Source: Halomonas heilongjiangensis
GTDB taxonomy: Bacteria; Pseudomonadota; Gammaproteobacteria; Pseudomonadales; Halomonadaceae
NCBI RefSeq assembly: GCF_002879645.1
Contig: NZ_PNRE01000087.1
Location: forward strand, 1-38,944
Reading direction: 5' to 3'
DNA length: 38,944 nt
The position numbers and the translations under genes were made by a program. This document shows positions 8,420 to 16,345 of this stretch, piece after piece; the first letter of the stretch is position 1; each line of letters begins with the position of its first letter. The notes below the pieces were generated by a model, which saw only the letters and a program-made list of their open reading frames with translations, had not been told where the DNA came from and searched no databases.

Positions 8420-9235
8420 ATGAGATCGGGATGCCATGCCCTGCTGTTCGGGCTGCTGTCACTGCTGCCGCTATCGGCGATGGGGGACGTGCCCACGGTG
8501 GCGGCGGCCTCGGATCTGCAGTTCGCTCTCACCGAGGCGGCCGAGCGTTTCCGGCAAGCGACCGGCCGCGAGCTGCGTCTCAACTTCGGTTCTTCCGGCA
8601 ACTTCCGCCGCCAGATCAGCCAGGGTGCCCCCTTCGAGCTCTACCTCTCGGCCGACGAGGCCTATGTGCTGGCCTTGCACGAGGAGGGTCGCACCGAGGA
8701 CGCGGGGGTGGTCTATGCCATCGGCCGCCTGGCCTGGCTGCAGCGTGCCGGTGGCGACGACCTGCCGACCCAGGACGACCCACTCGCCGGCGTGCGTCAG
8801 GCCATTGCCGCACACGCCGCGGGTCAGGGCCGGCCGCGGTTGGCCCTGGCCAACCCCGAGCATGCCCCCTATGGCGTGGCCGCTCGCCAGGTCCTGGAAC
8901 ACGCCGGGCTCTGGGAGCAGAGTGCCGCCCTGCGCGTGCTCGGCGAGAATGTGTCCCAGGCGGCCCAGTTTGCCCTCTCCGGCGACGCACGAGGTGGCCT
9001 GGTGGCCTATTCCCTGGTGCTGGCACCGACGCTTGCCGAGCGCGGCGATCACGTGCTGGTCCCCGAGGCCTGGCACGCGCCCCTGGTGCAGCGGATGGCG
9101 CTGGTCGACGGTGCCGGCGAGACCGCGCGGGCCTTCTACGCCTGGCTGCAGGAGGCCGAGGCCCGTGAGCTGCTCGCGCAATACGGTTTTCTGCTGCCCG
9201 GCGAGGCCGACATGGATACGGACCCCCACCCCTGA
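8420..9235 (+). CDS. modA: Molybdate ABC transporter, periplasmic binding protein
   Basis: The protein is 271 residues from the ATG at 8420, which has GAGGGA five bases upstream. A Sec signal peptide (about residues 1-22, hydrophobic LLFGLLSLLPLSA) precedes the mature start near DVPTVAAASDLQ. The ModA hallmarks are AAASDLQFAL, LNFGSSGNFRRQI, the FELYLSADE segment and the ANPEHAPYG motif, which contribute the oxyanion-binding serines and the domain hinge. It captures molybdate (or tungstate) for import by ModB/ModC. Its TGA overlaps the modB ATG by one base. A possible structured leader lies just upstream. I see no ModE-type operator in the leader. Confidence 0.95.
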   Translation: MRSGCHALLFGLLSLLPLSAMGDVPTVAAASDLQFALTEAAERFRQATGRELRLNFGSSGNFRRQISQGAPFELYLSADEAYVLALHEEGRTEDAGVVYAIGRLAWLQRAGGDDLPTQDDPLAGVRQAIAAHAAGQGRPRLALANPEHAPYGVAARQVLEHAGLWEQSAALRVLGENVSQAAQFALSGDARGGLVAYSLVLAPTLAERGDHVLVPEAWHAPLVQRMALVDGAGETARAFYAWLQEAEARELLAQYGFLLPGEADMDTDPHP

Positions 9236-9903
9236 TGGACTGGACGGCACTCTCGGTCTCGCTGCGGCTGGCGGTCGGCACCTGCCTGCTGTTGCTCCCC
9301 TTCGGCCTCTGGCTGGGGCGCGCCCTGGCCACTACCCGGGGCCGCGGCAAGCCGCTGGTCGAGGCCCTCGTCGCCTTGCCGCTGGTGATGCCACCCACGG
9401 TGCTGGGCTTCTATCTGATGCAGTCGTTCGGCGCCGACGCCCCCTTCGGCGCCCTCTGGCAGCGCCTGGCCGGGAGCGGGCTCAACTTCACCTTCGGCGG
9501 CATCCTGCTCGCCTCGCTGGTGGCCAACCTGCCGTTCGCCGTGCAGCCGATCCAGCGCGCCTTCGAGGCGATCCCCGCCAACCTGCGTGAAGCGGCTTGG
9601 TGCAGTGGCCTCTCGCCCTGGCAGACCTTCGTGCGCATCGAGCTGCCGCTGGTCTGGCCGGGGATCGTCTCGGCGCTGGCGCTGACCTTCGCCCACACCC
9701 TCGGCGAGTTCGGCGTGATCCTGATGGTGGGCGGCTCCATCGACGGCGAGACCCGCACCCTGGCCATCGCCATCTACGATCGCGTCCAGGCCTTCGACGA
9801 GGCCGGTGCCGGTATCATGTCGGCCATGCTGCTGCTGATCTCCTTCCTGACCATCGGCGTGGTCTATGGCCTGGCCGGGCGACGGAGGTGGCGCCGTGCC
9901 TGA
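9235..9903 (+). CDS. modB: Molybdate ABC transporter permease
   Basis: A 222-residue inner-membrane protein with about five hydrophobic segments. It forms the channel through which molybdate passes from ModA into the cytoplasm. The binding-protein-dependent permease signature appears as EAAWCSGLSPWQTFVRIELPL, read here as the EAA...G loop at about residues 117-135 that contacts the ATPase. VMPPTVLGFYL and HTLGEFGVILMVGGSI are typical of ModB. The start overlaps the modA stop (TGATG), and the gene's 3' end overlaps the GTG of modC by eight bases, so the three genes are one translationally coupled operon. Confidence 0.95.
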   Translation: MDWTALSVSLRLAVGTCLLLLPFGLWLGRALATTRGRGKPLVEALVALPLVMPPTVLGFYLMQSFGADAPFGALWQRLAGSGLNFTFGGILLASLVANLPFAVQPIQRAFEAIPANLREAAWCSGLSPWQTFVRIELPLVWPGIVSALALTFAHTLGEFGVILMVGGSIDGETRTLAIAIYDRVQAFDEAGAGIMSAMLLLISFLTIGVVYGLAGRRRWRRA

Positions 9904-11047
9904 ATCCCCGCGCGCCATGCATGACGCGAGTCTCGAGGTCAGCCTGCACCAGCCCGGCCCGATTCCCCTGGCCGCGGATTTCCACTGTGAGCCCGGCGAA
10001 CTGCTGGCCCTGGTGGGGCCTTCCGGCAGCGGCAAGACCACCCTGCTGCGGGCCATCGCCGGTCTCTACCGGCCGGCCAGCGGCCTGGTACGCTGCGCCG
10101 GCGAGACCTGGTTCGACGCCGCCGGCGGTCGTTCGCTGCGCCCCCAGCAGCGCCGGGTGGGGCTGGTGTTCCAGGACTACGCGCTCTTCCCCCACCTGAG
10201 CGCCCTGGCCAATGTCATGGTGGCGCTGGGCCACCTGCCGGGTCCCGAGCGCCGCGCGCAGGCCCATGCCTGGCTCGCCCGGGTGCGCCTGGAGGGGCTG
10301 GCCGAGCGACACCCTGCCGAGCTCTCCGGCGGCCAGCGCCAGCGGGTCGCCCTGGCCCGGGCCCTGGCCAGGAGCCCGCGGGTACTGCTGCTCGACGAAC
10401 CCTTCTCGGCGGTGGACCAGGTAACCCGGCGGCGCCTGCAGCGGGAGCTGGCGCTGCTGCGCGAGCAGATCCGCATTCCCATCGTGCTGGTCACCCACGA
10501 CCTCGACGAGGCCTCCGCGCTGGCCGACCGGCTCTGCGTGCTGCACGCCGGCCGCAGCCTGCAGCAGGACGTCCCGGAGGTGCTGTTCCGGCACCCGGCC
10601 AGCCCCGAGGTGGCCCGGCTGCTGGACCGTCACAACGTCTTCGAGGGCGAGGTGGCGGAGGCGGGCGGCCACCGCCGCCTGCAGTGGGGGCCCTGGCGGC
10701 TCGAGGTCGCCCGGGGGCTGGAGGGGCTGGCGCCGGGGCAACGGGTCGCCTGGTACCTGCCGCACTCCGACGTGGTGCTGCACCGCCGTGGGCGCCCCTC
10801 GCTGGGGGAGCGCGAGAACCCGGTGTCGGGACGGGTGGTCGAGATGGTGGTGCTGGGTGGCATCACCTCGGTATCGCTCGCCTTCGACCACGCACCGGAT
10901 ACCCTGCGCTTCGAGATCTCCACCCATGCCGCGCGCCGCAACGCCCTGGCGCGCGGCGAGACCGTTCAGGTATCGCTGCTGGCGTCGGGAATCCACCTGA
11001 TGCCACGTGGTGACACCGTCGCTACCACTCCGAGGACGCCGACATGA
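9896..11047 (+). CDS. modC: Molybdate ABC transporter ATP-binding protein
   Basis: The protein is 383 residues from the GTG at 9896, chosen because GGAGGTG (9884-9890) lies five bases upstream; the ATG at 9917 is the alternative. The ATPase domain has Walker A GPSGSGKTT (41-49), Q-loop VFQDYALFPH with Q93, signature LSGGQRQR (143-150), Walker B VLLLDEPFSAVD (163-174) and the switch histidine in VTHDLDEA. The C-terminal TOBE-like region (about 290-370, MVVLGGITSVSLAFD) is the molybdate-binding regulatory domain typical of ModC. It energises uptake through ModB. The stop overlaps the next ATG (ATGA), adding a fourth gene to the operon. Confidence 0.95.
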   Translation: MPESPRAMHDASLEVSLHQPGPIPLAADFHCEPGELLALVGPSGSGKTTLLRAIAGLYRPASGLVRCAGETWFDAAGGRSLRPQQRRVGLVFQDYALFPHLSALANVMVALGHLPGPERRAQAHAWLARVRLEGLAERHPAELSGGQRQRVALARALARSPRVLLLDEPFSAVDQVTRRRLQRELALLREQIRIPIVLVTHDLDEASALADRLCVLHAGRSLQQDVPEVLFRHPASPEVARLLDRHNVFEGEVAEAGGHRRLQWGPWRLEVARGLEGLAPGQRVAWYLPHSDVVLHRRGRPSLGERENPVSGRVVEMVVLGGITSVSLAFDHAPDTLRFEISTHAARRNALARGETVQVSLLASGIHLMPRGDTVATTPRTPT

Positions 11048-11571
11048 ACCCGACCCGCCGCCGATTGCTGCTGGGCCTTGCCGCCCTGCTGCCGACCGCC
11101 GCCCTGTTGCCCCGTGCGCTGCTGGCCGAGGCCCCCGTTCCCCTGGACACCGTGACCCTGGCGCTGCACAGCGAGCAGGGGCCCCATCGGCTGCGGGTCG
11201 AGGTCGCCCGTACCCTGCCCCAGCGTGGCCAGGGGCTGATGGACCGGGACCACCTCGATGCCGACGCCGGCATGCTGTTCCTCTATCGTGACGAACAGTC
11301 ACCGCGCAACGGCTTCTGGATGTACCGCACGCGGATTCCCCTGGATATCGCCTTCATCGACGCGGACGGGAGAATCGCGGCGATTCGCCAGATGCAGCCC
11401 TGCGATGCGGAGCGTCCCGGCGAGTGCCCGGTCACCTATCCCGGGGTGCCCTATCGGGCAGCACTGGAGGTCAACGCCGGCTACTTCGCCGAGAAGGGGA
11501 TCGAGGAGGGCGATTGCGTCAGCTGGTCGGGCAGCGGCAGCCAGTGCCTGACCGACGTCCCCGGCGATTGA
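11044..11571 (+). CDS. Exported DUF192-family protein in the mod operon
   Basis: The protein is 175 residues. The N-terminus has a twin/triple arginine (R5-R7) followed by LLLGLAALLPTAALL and an A-x-A-type end (LLAEA), so it is exported, perhaps by the Tat route. The mature part is a DUF192 domain: RTLPQRGQGLMDRDHLDADAGMLF (read as QRGQGLMDR plus GMLFLY), NGFWMYRTRIPLDIAFID and VNAGYFAEKGIEEGD. The biochemical role of DUF192 proteins is not established. The ATGA overlap with modC implies co-expression with molybdate uptake, which may be functional or just operon packing. The gene is convergent with the EamA transporter ten bases downstream; no clear terminator separates them. Confidence 0.88.
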   Translation: MNPTRRRLLLGLAALLPTAALLPRALLAEAPVPLDTVTLALHSEQGPHRLRVEVARTLPQRGQGLMDRDHLDADAGMLFLYRDEQSPRNGFWMYRTRIPLDIAFIDADGRIAAIRQMQPCDAERPGECPVTYPGVPYRAALEVNAGYFAEKGIEEGDCVSWSGSGSQCLTDVPGD

Positions 11572-11581
11572 GCGTAGCAAT

Positions 11582-12442
11582 TCACGCCTCGGCGCGCCTC
11601 GGGCGGACGCGCAGCACGATCAGGGCGATGCCCGCTACCACCAGGCCACCGCCGGCGAGCTTGTGGATGCCCAGGGTATCGTCCAGCAACAGCACCCCCA
11701 ACAGCACCGCCAGCACCGGCACCAGCAGGGTCATGGGCACCACCCGGTTGACCGGATGGCGGTGCAGCAGGCCGTACCAGAGCCCGTAGGCGACGATCGA
11801 TGACATCACCGCGGTGTAGCCCACCGCTCCCCAGCCGGCCCAGCCCGCCTGCCGCATCGCCTCGAGGTGGTCGCCCTCGAAGAGCAGCGAGCCCAGGGCC
11901 ACCTGGGGCACGGCGAACAACGCCACCCAGCCGGCCAGTGCCAAGGGGGCGATGTTCGGCCCGCGCTTGATCAGTAGCTGCGAGACCGCCCAGCCCAGGG
12001 CGCTGAGCAGCAACAGGGCCAAGGGGAGCGGCGACGGCAGGGTGGGGCCGCCGGCCAGCACCACCACCCCAGCGAACGACAGCGTCAGGCCGATCAGGCG
12101 CTTCGGGCCCAGCCGCTCCCTCAGAAAGAACACCGCCAGCAATGTGGCGAAGGGCGTGCCCATCTGCACCAGCAGCGCCCCGGTTCCCGCCTCGGCCTGG
12201 CCCAGGCCGATGAACAGCAGTGCGAAGTGCAGGGTGCCGAAGGTCACCGAGAGCAACAGCAGGAAGGGCAACTGGTGCCGCGCCACCGGATGGAAGGGCA
12301 CCAGCAGGGCGGCCACCAGCAGGAAGCGCAGGGTGGTCATCAGCAGCGGAGGCATCTCCGCCACCCCCACCTTGATGATGATGATGTTCAGTGCCCAGAT
12401 GGCGATGACGGCGAGGCCCAGCAGCAGATCCCGGAGTGGCAC
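11582..12442 (-). CDS. EamA/DMT-family inner-membrane transporter
   Basis: The protein is 286 residues and almost entirely hydrophobic, with about ten transmembrane segments arranged as two EamA repeats of five (about 5-135 and 145-280). The first helix has the typical WALNIIIIKVGV, and the repeats end near RERLGPKRLIG and DDTLGIHKLAGGGLVV. The family exports amino acids, nucleotides or other metabolites; the substrate is unknown. The start is GTG at 12442, supported by AAGGA six bases upstream on the minus strand. A broken gene remnant lies 37 bases upstream, so it may once have been read as part of a longer minus-strand transcript starting at the Gfo/Idh gene. Confidence 0.9.
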   Translation of the reverse strand: MPLRDLLLGLAVIAIWALNIIIIKVGVAEMPPLLMTTLRFLLVAALLVPFHPVARHQLPFLLLLSVTFGTLHFALLFIGLGQAEAGTGALLVQMGTPFATLLAVFFLRERLGPKRLIGLTLSFAGVVVLAGGPTLPSPLPLALLLLSALGWAVSQLLIKRGPNIAPLALAGWVALFAVPQVALGSLLFEGDHLEAMRQAGWAGWGAVGYTAVMSSIVAYGLWYGLLHRHPVNRVVPMTLLVPVLAVLLGVLLLDDTLGIHKLAGGGLVVAGIALIVLRVRPRRAEA

Positions 12443-12479
12443 GGTTCGTCCTTGAAGTCGGTCGGTAGCAATCGGGACA

Positions 12480-12712
12480 TCAGGATATCAGTTCGGCAGG
12501 GTCGCTTCGCGAGGCGTTGCTGGCCCCGGGGCCCAGCACCTCCTCGATGCCCACGGGGCCGTCGACCTTGGGCGAGGTGGCCGTCAGGCTGAAGCTGTAG
12601 ACGCCCAGTGCCAGTGGGCGATGCCGTCGAGGTCGTCGCAGGGGGGCTCGTCGCCGATGAACTGGGCCAGGAAGATCGCCGGTCCCTGGATGCCGCGTGT
12701 CGTGCGGTACAT
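12480..12712 (-). pseudogene. Remnant of a sugar phosphate isomerase/epimerase (TIM-barrel) gene
   Basis: An ATG at 12710-12712 begins three bases after the Gfo/Idh stop, with AGGAG eight bases upstream, so it was a proper operon gene. Its first 34 residues (MYRTTRGIQGPAIFLAQFIG and then DEPPCDDLDGIAHW) resemble the N-terminus of sugar phosphate isomerase/epimerase proteins often paired with Gfo/Idh dehydrogenases. The frame then runs through a duplicated CACTGG and stops at 12584, only 42 codons in, where about 300 are expected. In another frame, GC3-rich coding-like sequence (GVYSFSLTATSPKVDGP...) continues to a stop at 12480; I cannot assign it to a family. The simplest reading is a large internal deletion with frameshift. 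The family call rests on recalled similarity of a short segment. Confidence 0.6.
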
Positions 12713-12715
12713 GAA

Positions 12716-13894
12716 TCAGGCTCCTGTCGGGTCGGTGTCGGGCAGCGACGTCCACTTCCGCTCGCTGGCCTGGCTGGCGATGACGGCCTCGATGAAGGCC
12801 ATGCCGCGCAGCCCCGAGGCCATGCCGGGCACGCCCTCGACGTCCCCCTGGTCGCCGCGGCGGATCGCGGCGGCGAAGTCGCGGTAGAGGTTGCCCAGCG
12901 CTTCCAGGTAGCCCTCCGGATGGCCGCCGGGCAGGCGTAGCCGCTGCATGGCCGCCGGGCAGAGCTCGGGCTGGTCGATGCCGGCACGCAGGATGCGCAT
13001 CGGTGCCTGGTAGGGGCGGTGGAGCAGGCTGTTGGGTTCCATCTGCTGCCACTCGAGCGCTCCCCGGTCGCCGTAGAGGCGAATCTTCAGCGCGTTCTCT
13101 TCGCCACTGCATACCTGGCTGGCGATCAGGGTGCCGCTGGCCCCCCGGTCGGTGCGCAACAGCACGTCGCCGTCGTCGTCGAGCCGGCGCCCCTCGGCGT
13201 GGCTGGCGAGGGCGGCACACAGCGCCTCGACGCGATGGCCGGAGATGAATTCCGCCAGGCCGAAGGCGTGGGTGCCGATGTCGGCCATGCAGCCGCTGGC
13301 CCCGGCCAGCGCGGGGTCGGTGCGCCAGGCGGCCTGTTTGTTGTCCTGGTGTTCCAGGCGCTCGCCCAGCCAGCCCTGGGGGTACTCGACGTGAATCTTG
13401 CGCAGGGCGCCGAGCCGGCCCTCGCGCACCATCTCCCGGGCCTGCCACACCATCGGATAGCCGAGGTAGGTATGCGCCAGGCCGTACAGGCGACCGCTGG
13501 CCCGCCAGGTGCGAGCCAGGTGCTGGGCCTCGCGCAGCGACAGCGCGGCGGGTTTCTCCGAAAACACATGGAAGCCCGCCTGCAGGGCCGCCTCGGCGAT
13601 GGGCACATGCAGGTGGTTGGGGGTGGCGATCACCAGCAGCTGCATGCGCTGGTCCGCCGGACGCCGGTGCTCGCTTTCGAGCAGCTGTTGCCAGTCGGCG
13701 TAGATCCGCTCGGGGGGCAGGCCGCACAGGGCACCGCTGTGCTGGTTGTTGTCCGGCATGCGACTGAAGGCGCCGCAGACCAGCTCGAACTCGCCGTCCA
13801 GGGCCGCCGCCAGGCGATGCACCCGGCCGATGAAGGCACCTTGGCCGCCGCCGACCATGCCCAGGCGGAGGCGGGTATGAGGAGTGGTGGGCAT
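12716..13894 (-). CDS. Gfo/Idh/MocA-family NAD(P)-dependent dehydrogenase
   Basis: The protein is 392 residues from the ATG at 13894, with GGAG eight bases upstream; an open frame reaches further upstream but crosses the operator. The N-terminal Rossmann fold begins LRLGMVGGGQGAFIGRVHR. VIATPNHLHVPIAEAAL and the family motif SEKPAALS (about 130-137) follow, then the alpha/beta substrate domain with a candidate active-site stretch GCMADIGTHAFGLAEF. These enzymes oxidise or reduce sugars, inositols or sugar derivatives; the substrate is unknown. The downstream partner isomerase is broken. The gene is divergent from a LacI regulator, and the promoter region contains a perfect 16-bp palindrome, so repression by that regulator is likely. 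Confidence 0.92.
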   Translation of the reverse strand: MPTTPHTRLRLGMVGGGQGAFIGRVHRLAAALDGEFELVCGAFSRMPDNNQHSGALCGLPPERIYADWQQLLESEHRRPADQRMQLLVIATPNHLHVPIAEAALQAGFHVFSEKPAALSLREAQHLARTWRASGRLYGLAHTYLGYPMVWQAREMVREGRLGALRKIHVEYPQGWLGERLEHQDNKQAAWRTDPALAGASGCMADIGTHAFGLAEFISGHRVEALCAALASHAEGRRLDDDGDVLLRTDRGASGTLIASQVCSGEENALKIRLYGDRGALEWQQMEPNSLLHRPYQAPMRILRAGIDQPELCPAAMQRLRLPGGHPEGYLEALGNLYRDFAAAIRRGDQGDVEGVPGMASGLRGMAFIEAVIASQASERKWTSLPDTDPTGA

Positions 13895-13945
13895 TCGCGA
13901 GCTCCAATGCTGAGAGTGGGGTATATGAGAGGTTGTCGGATCACG

Positions 13946-13961
13946 ATGTAACCGGTTACAT
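13946..13961. promoter_or_regulatory. LacI-family operator, 16-bp perfect palindrome
   Basis: ATGTAACCGGTTACAT reads identically on both strands. It has the central CpG and length of LacI-family operators, and resembles GntR/IdnR-type sites (ATGTTA-N4-TAACAT). It lies 52 bases upstream of the Gfo/Idh start and about 173 bases upstream of the divergent LacI gene. Minus-strand promoter-like elements (TTGAAC upstream and TACATC within it) overlap it, fitting repression of the dehydrogenase gene. Confidence 0.75.
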
Positions 13962-14056
13962 TGGTCGTTCAAGCTAGAGAGTCCGGCAGTGGACGTCAAT
14001 CATACGAAGGTCTTGCACGGCCTGGCCGGCGCGCATCGCGATCTCGCCGTGTTGCG

Positions 14057-14085
14057 CTGAGATCGCGGCTCGAATGCGCTAAGCT
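14057..14085 (+). promoter_or_regulatory. Candidate sigma-70 promoter of the LacI gene
   Basis: CTGAGA (14057-14062) and TAAGCT (14080-14085) are separated by 17 bases. Both match the consensus moderately. The -10 ends 49 bases before the LacI ATG. Confidence 0.35.
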
Positions 14086-14134
14086 GAGGCCTTTCCCGGG
14101 GCAGGCAAGGCGGTGAACGGATGACAGAGAATCC

Positions 14135-15139
14135 ATGACCAATATCCGCAAGGTCGCCGAGCTGGCGGGCGTTTCCGTCGCCACGGTGTCGCGCACCCTG
14201 AAGTCGCCGGACATCGTCTCGCCGACGACCCGCGACAAGGTCCTGCAGGCCGTCAACGAAGCGGGCTACAAGCCCAACCTGATGGCGGTCCAGTTCCGTT
14301 CGCGTCGCACCCATAACCTGGTGGTCCTGGTACCGACCATCGCCAACACCTTCTTCGCCCGGGTCATCAGCGGGATTCAGGAGGAGGCACAGCATCGGGG
14401 CTATGGCGTACTGCTATGCAACACTCTCGGCCGCGAGGCAACGGAGGCCATGTACGCGAGCCTGGTGACGACCCGCCAGGCCGATGGCGTCATCCAGCTG
14501 CGCGCCTGCAATCCGTTCCCCGCCGACGCCTTCGCGCCGGGAACACCGCTGCCGATGGTCAATGCCTGCGAGGTGCTCGACGACGCTCCCTGCCCGACCA
14601 TCAGGCTCGATAACCGCGAGGCGGCGCGGGCCGTCACCGAGCATCTGATCGGTCTGGGGCATCGGCGCATCGGCATGATCAAGGGGCCGCGCCGCAGCCC
14701 GCTGACCCGCGATCGCCTGGCGGGCTATCACGACGCCCTGCAGGCCGCCGGCATTGCCCTCGACGAGAGCCTGCTGTGCCCCGGGGACTTCACGCCGCAG
14801 TCGGGATATGAGGCAGCCGGCACGCTGGTCACGCGGGACGATCCGCCTACCGCGATCTTCTGCGAGAGCGACGAGATGGCCATCGGCGCCATCAGTCGCA
14901 TCAAGCAGGCCGGCCTGTCGGTGCCCGGGGATATCTCGGTGGCGGGGTTCGACGATATCGCCTTCGCCTCCTACAGCGATCCGCCGCTGACCACCATTGC
15001 CCAGCCGGCCGAAGCCTTCGGCCGGCAGGCGGTCGCCATGCTGATCGATGTCCTGGAGGAACGAGCTCGCGACATCCAGCATGCGGTGCTGCCCCATGAA
15101 CTGGTCATCAGGGGGAGTACGGCCACTCCGGCAGCATGA
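14135..15139 (+). CDS. LacI-family transcriptional regulator
   Basis: The protein is 334 residues. The N-terminal helix-turn-helix (residues 1-25: VAELAGVSVATVSRTLKSP) and hinge (NEAGYKPNLMAVQFRSRRT) are followed by a periplasmic-binding-protein-like effector domain (about 60-330) with LVPTIANTFFARVISGI, LIGLGHRRIGMIKGP and VPGDISVAGFDDIAFASY. It probably represses the divergent Gfo/Idh dehydrogenase through the palindrome at 13946-13961 and is relieved by a sugar-like ligand. A GntR-like ligand such as a sugar acid is possible from the operator form, but this is inference. The TRAP transporter gene 124 bases downstream shows no copy of the operator in its own leader, so control of the transporter is not demonstrated. 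Confidence 0.94.
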   Translation: MTNIRKVAELAGVSVATVSRTLKSPDIVSPTTRDKVLQAVNEAGYKPNLMAVQFRSRRTHNLVVLVPTIANTFFARVISGIQEEAQHRGYGVLLCNTLGREATEAMYASLVTTRQADGVIQLRACNPFPADAFAPGTPLPMVNACEVLDDAPCPTIRLDNREAARAVTEHLIGLGHRRIGMIKGPRRSPLTRDRLAGYHDALQAAGIALDESLLCPGDFTPQSGYEAAGTLVTRDDPPTAIFCESDEMAIGAISRIKQAGLSVPGDISVAGFDDIAFASYSDPPLTTIAQPAEAFGRQAVAMLIDVLEERARDIQHAVLPHELVIRGSTATPAA

Positions 15140-15263
15140 TGTCCGGCCTTCCTTTCAACGCCTATCGCTTTACAATGCAATGGGGAATCACGCGATTCCT
15201 CTTATACCAAGAAGTAGCCGGCTCCCCGTGGTGAAGCCCGGCACATCCATTCAAGGACACGCC

Positions 15264-16274
15264 ATGAAGTCGACACGCCATTTCGCCAAGCTGGCCGCGG
15301 CCCTGGCCGGCGCCGCCGTGCTCACCGCCTCTTTCTCCGTTCAGGCCCGCGAGCTCTCCGTCTCCACCGTGCTCTCCGACGCCTTTCCCTGGGGGCAGGC
15401 GGCCGAGAAGTGGGCCGAGCTGGTCGAGGAGCGCACCGAGGGCCGCCTGACCCTGCGCGTCTACCCCAACTCCCAGCTGGTGGCCGGCGATCAGACCCGT
15501 GAATTCTCCGCCATGCGCTCGGGGCTGATCGACATGGCCGTGGGCTCGACCATCAACTGGTCGCCCCAGGTGCCGGAGCTCAACCTCTTCTCGTTGCCCT
15601 TCCTCATGCCCGACGAGGCGGCGGTGGATGCGGTCACCGGCGGCGAGGCCGGCGAGATGATCTTCGCGGCCATCGAGTCCCGCGGCGTGGTTCCGCTGGC
15701 CTGGGGCGAGAACGGCTTCCGCCAGCTCTCCAACTCCCGCGGGCCGATCGGTGAGCCGGGTGACCTCGACGGGCTGAAGATCCGCGTGGTCGGCTCGCCG
15801 CTGTTCCAGGACACCTTCAACGCCCTGGGCGCGGACCCGACCCAGATGAGCTGGACCGACGCCCAGCCGGCACTGACCACCGGCGCGGTGGACGGCCAGG
15901 AGAACCCGCTCTCGGTGTTCGACGTGGCGCGCATCGACCAGGTGGGCCAGGAGTACCTGACCCTGTGGAACTACATGAACGACCCGCTGATCTTCGCCGT
16001 GAACCAGCGCGTCTGGGACTCGCTGGACGAGGCCGACCGCGAGATCCTGCGCGAGACCGCGGTCGAGGCCGGCGAGTGGGAGATCGCCATGACCCGCGAG
16101 GAGGAGAGCGCGCGGCTGGCCGACATTCAGGCGCGCGGCGTCAACGTCACCGAGCTGACCGACGACCAGCACCAGGCCTTCGTCGACGCGACCCGCGAGG
16201 TGCATGACAAGTGGATTCCGCGCATCGGCGAAGAGATCGTCGAGGCGGCTCGGGCGGCCATCGACGGACGCTGA
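15264..16274 (+). CDS. TRAP transporter substrate-binding protein, DctP family
   Basis: The protein is 336 residues from the ATG at 15264, with AAGGA upstream. The signal peptide covers about residues 1-27 and ends SVQA/RELS. The mature protein has TRAP receptor features: YPNSQLVAGDQTREFSAMRSG, LNLFSLPFLMPDE and GLKIRVVGSPLFQDTFNALGA. In the last of these, R174 is the conserved arginine that in DctP proteins binds the ligand carboxylate. NPLSVF and GQEYLTLWNY follow. The ligand is therefore probably an organic acid, not identifiable further. It delivers ligand to the DctQ/DctM permease encoded next. A perfect hairpin separates this gene from dctQ, which may keep receptor mRNA more abundant than permease mRNA. 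Confidence 0.94.
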   Translation: MKSTRHFAKLAAALAGAAVLTASFSVQARELSVSTVLSDAFPWGQAAEKWAELVEERTEGRLTLRVYPNSQLVAGDQTREFSAMRSGLIDMAVGSTINWSPQVPELNLFSLPFLMPDEAAVDAVTGGEAGEMIFAAIESRGVVPLAWGENGFRQLSNSRGPIGEPGDLDGLKIRVVGSPLFQDTFNALGADPTQMSWTDAQPALTTGAVDGQENPLSVFDVARIDQVGQEYLTLWNYMNDPLIFAVNQRVWDSLDEADREILRETAVEAGEWEIAMTREEESARLADIQARGVNVTELTDDQHQAFVDATREVHDKWIPRIGEEIVEAARAAIDGR

Positions 16275-16299
16275 CGTCCGAGCGGGTCGCGCCCTCCCC

Positions 16300-16327
16300 A
16301 TGCCGCCCCTGCTCGCAGGGGCGGCAT
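16300..16327 (+). other. Perfect 12-bp intercistronic stem-loop between TRAP receptor and permease
   Basis: ATGCCGCCCCTG (16300-16311) pairs with CAGGGGCGGCAT (16316-16327) around CTCG. It follows the receptor stop by 25 bases and precedes the dctQ ATG by 18. A short ATCTTT follows, so it may be a leaky terminator or a 3' mRNA stabiliser. Confidence 0.7.
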
Positions 16328-16345
16328 CATCTTTGAGAGGTGGTC

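Noticed and set aside
15140..15263. A second LacI operator in front of the TRAP receptor gene
   Set aside because: Only a loose GGAATC/GATTCC pair (15184-15199) is present; it does not match the ATGTAACCGGTTACAT operator.
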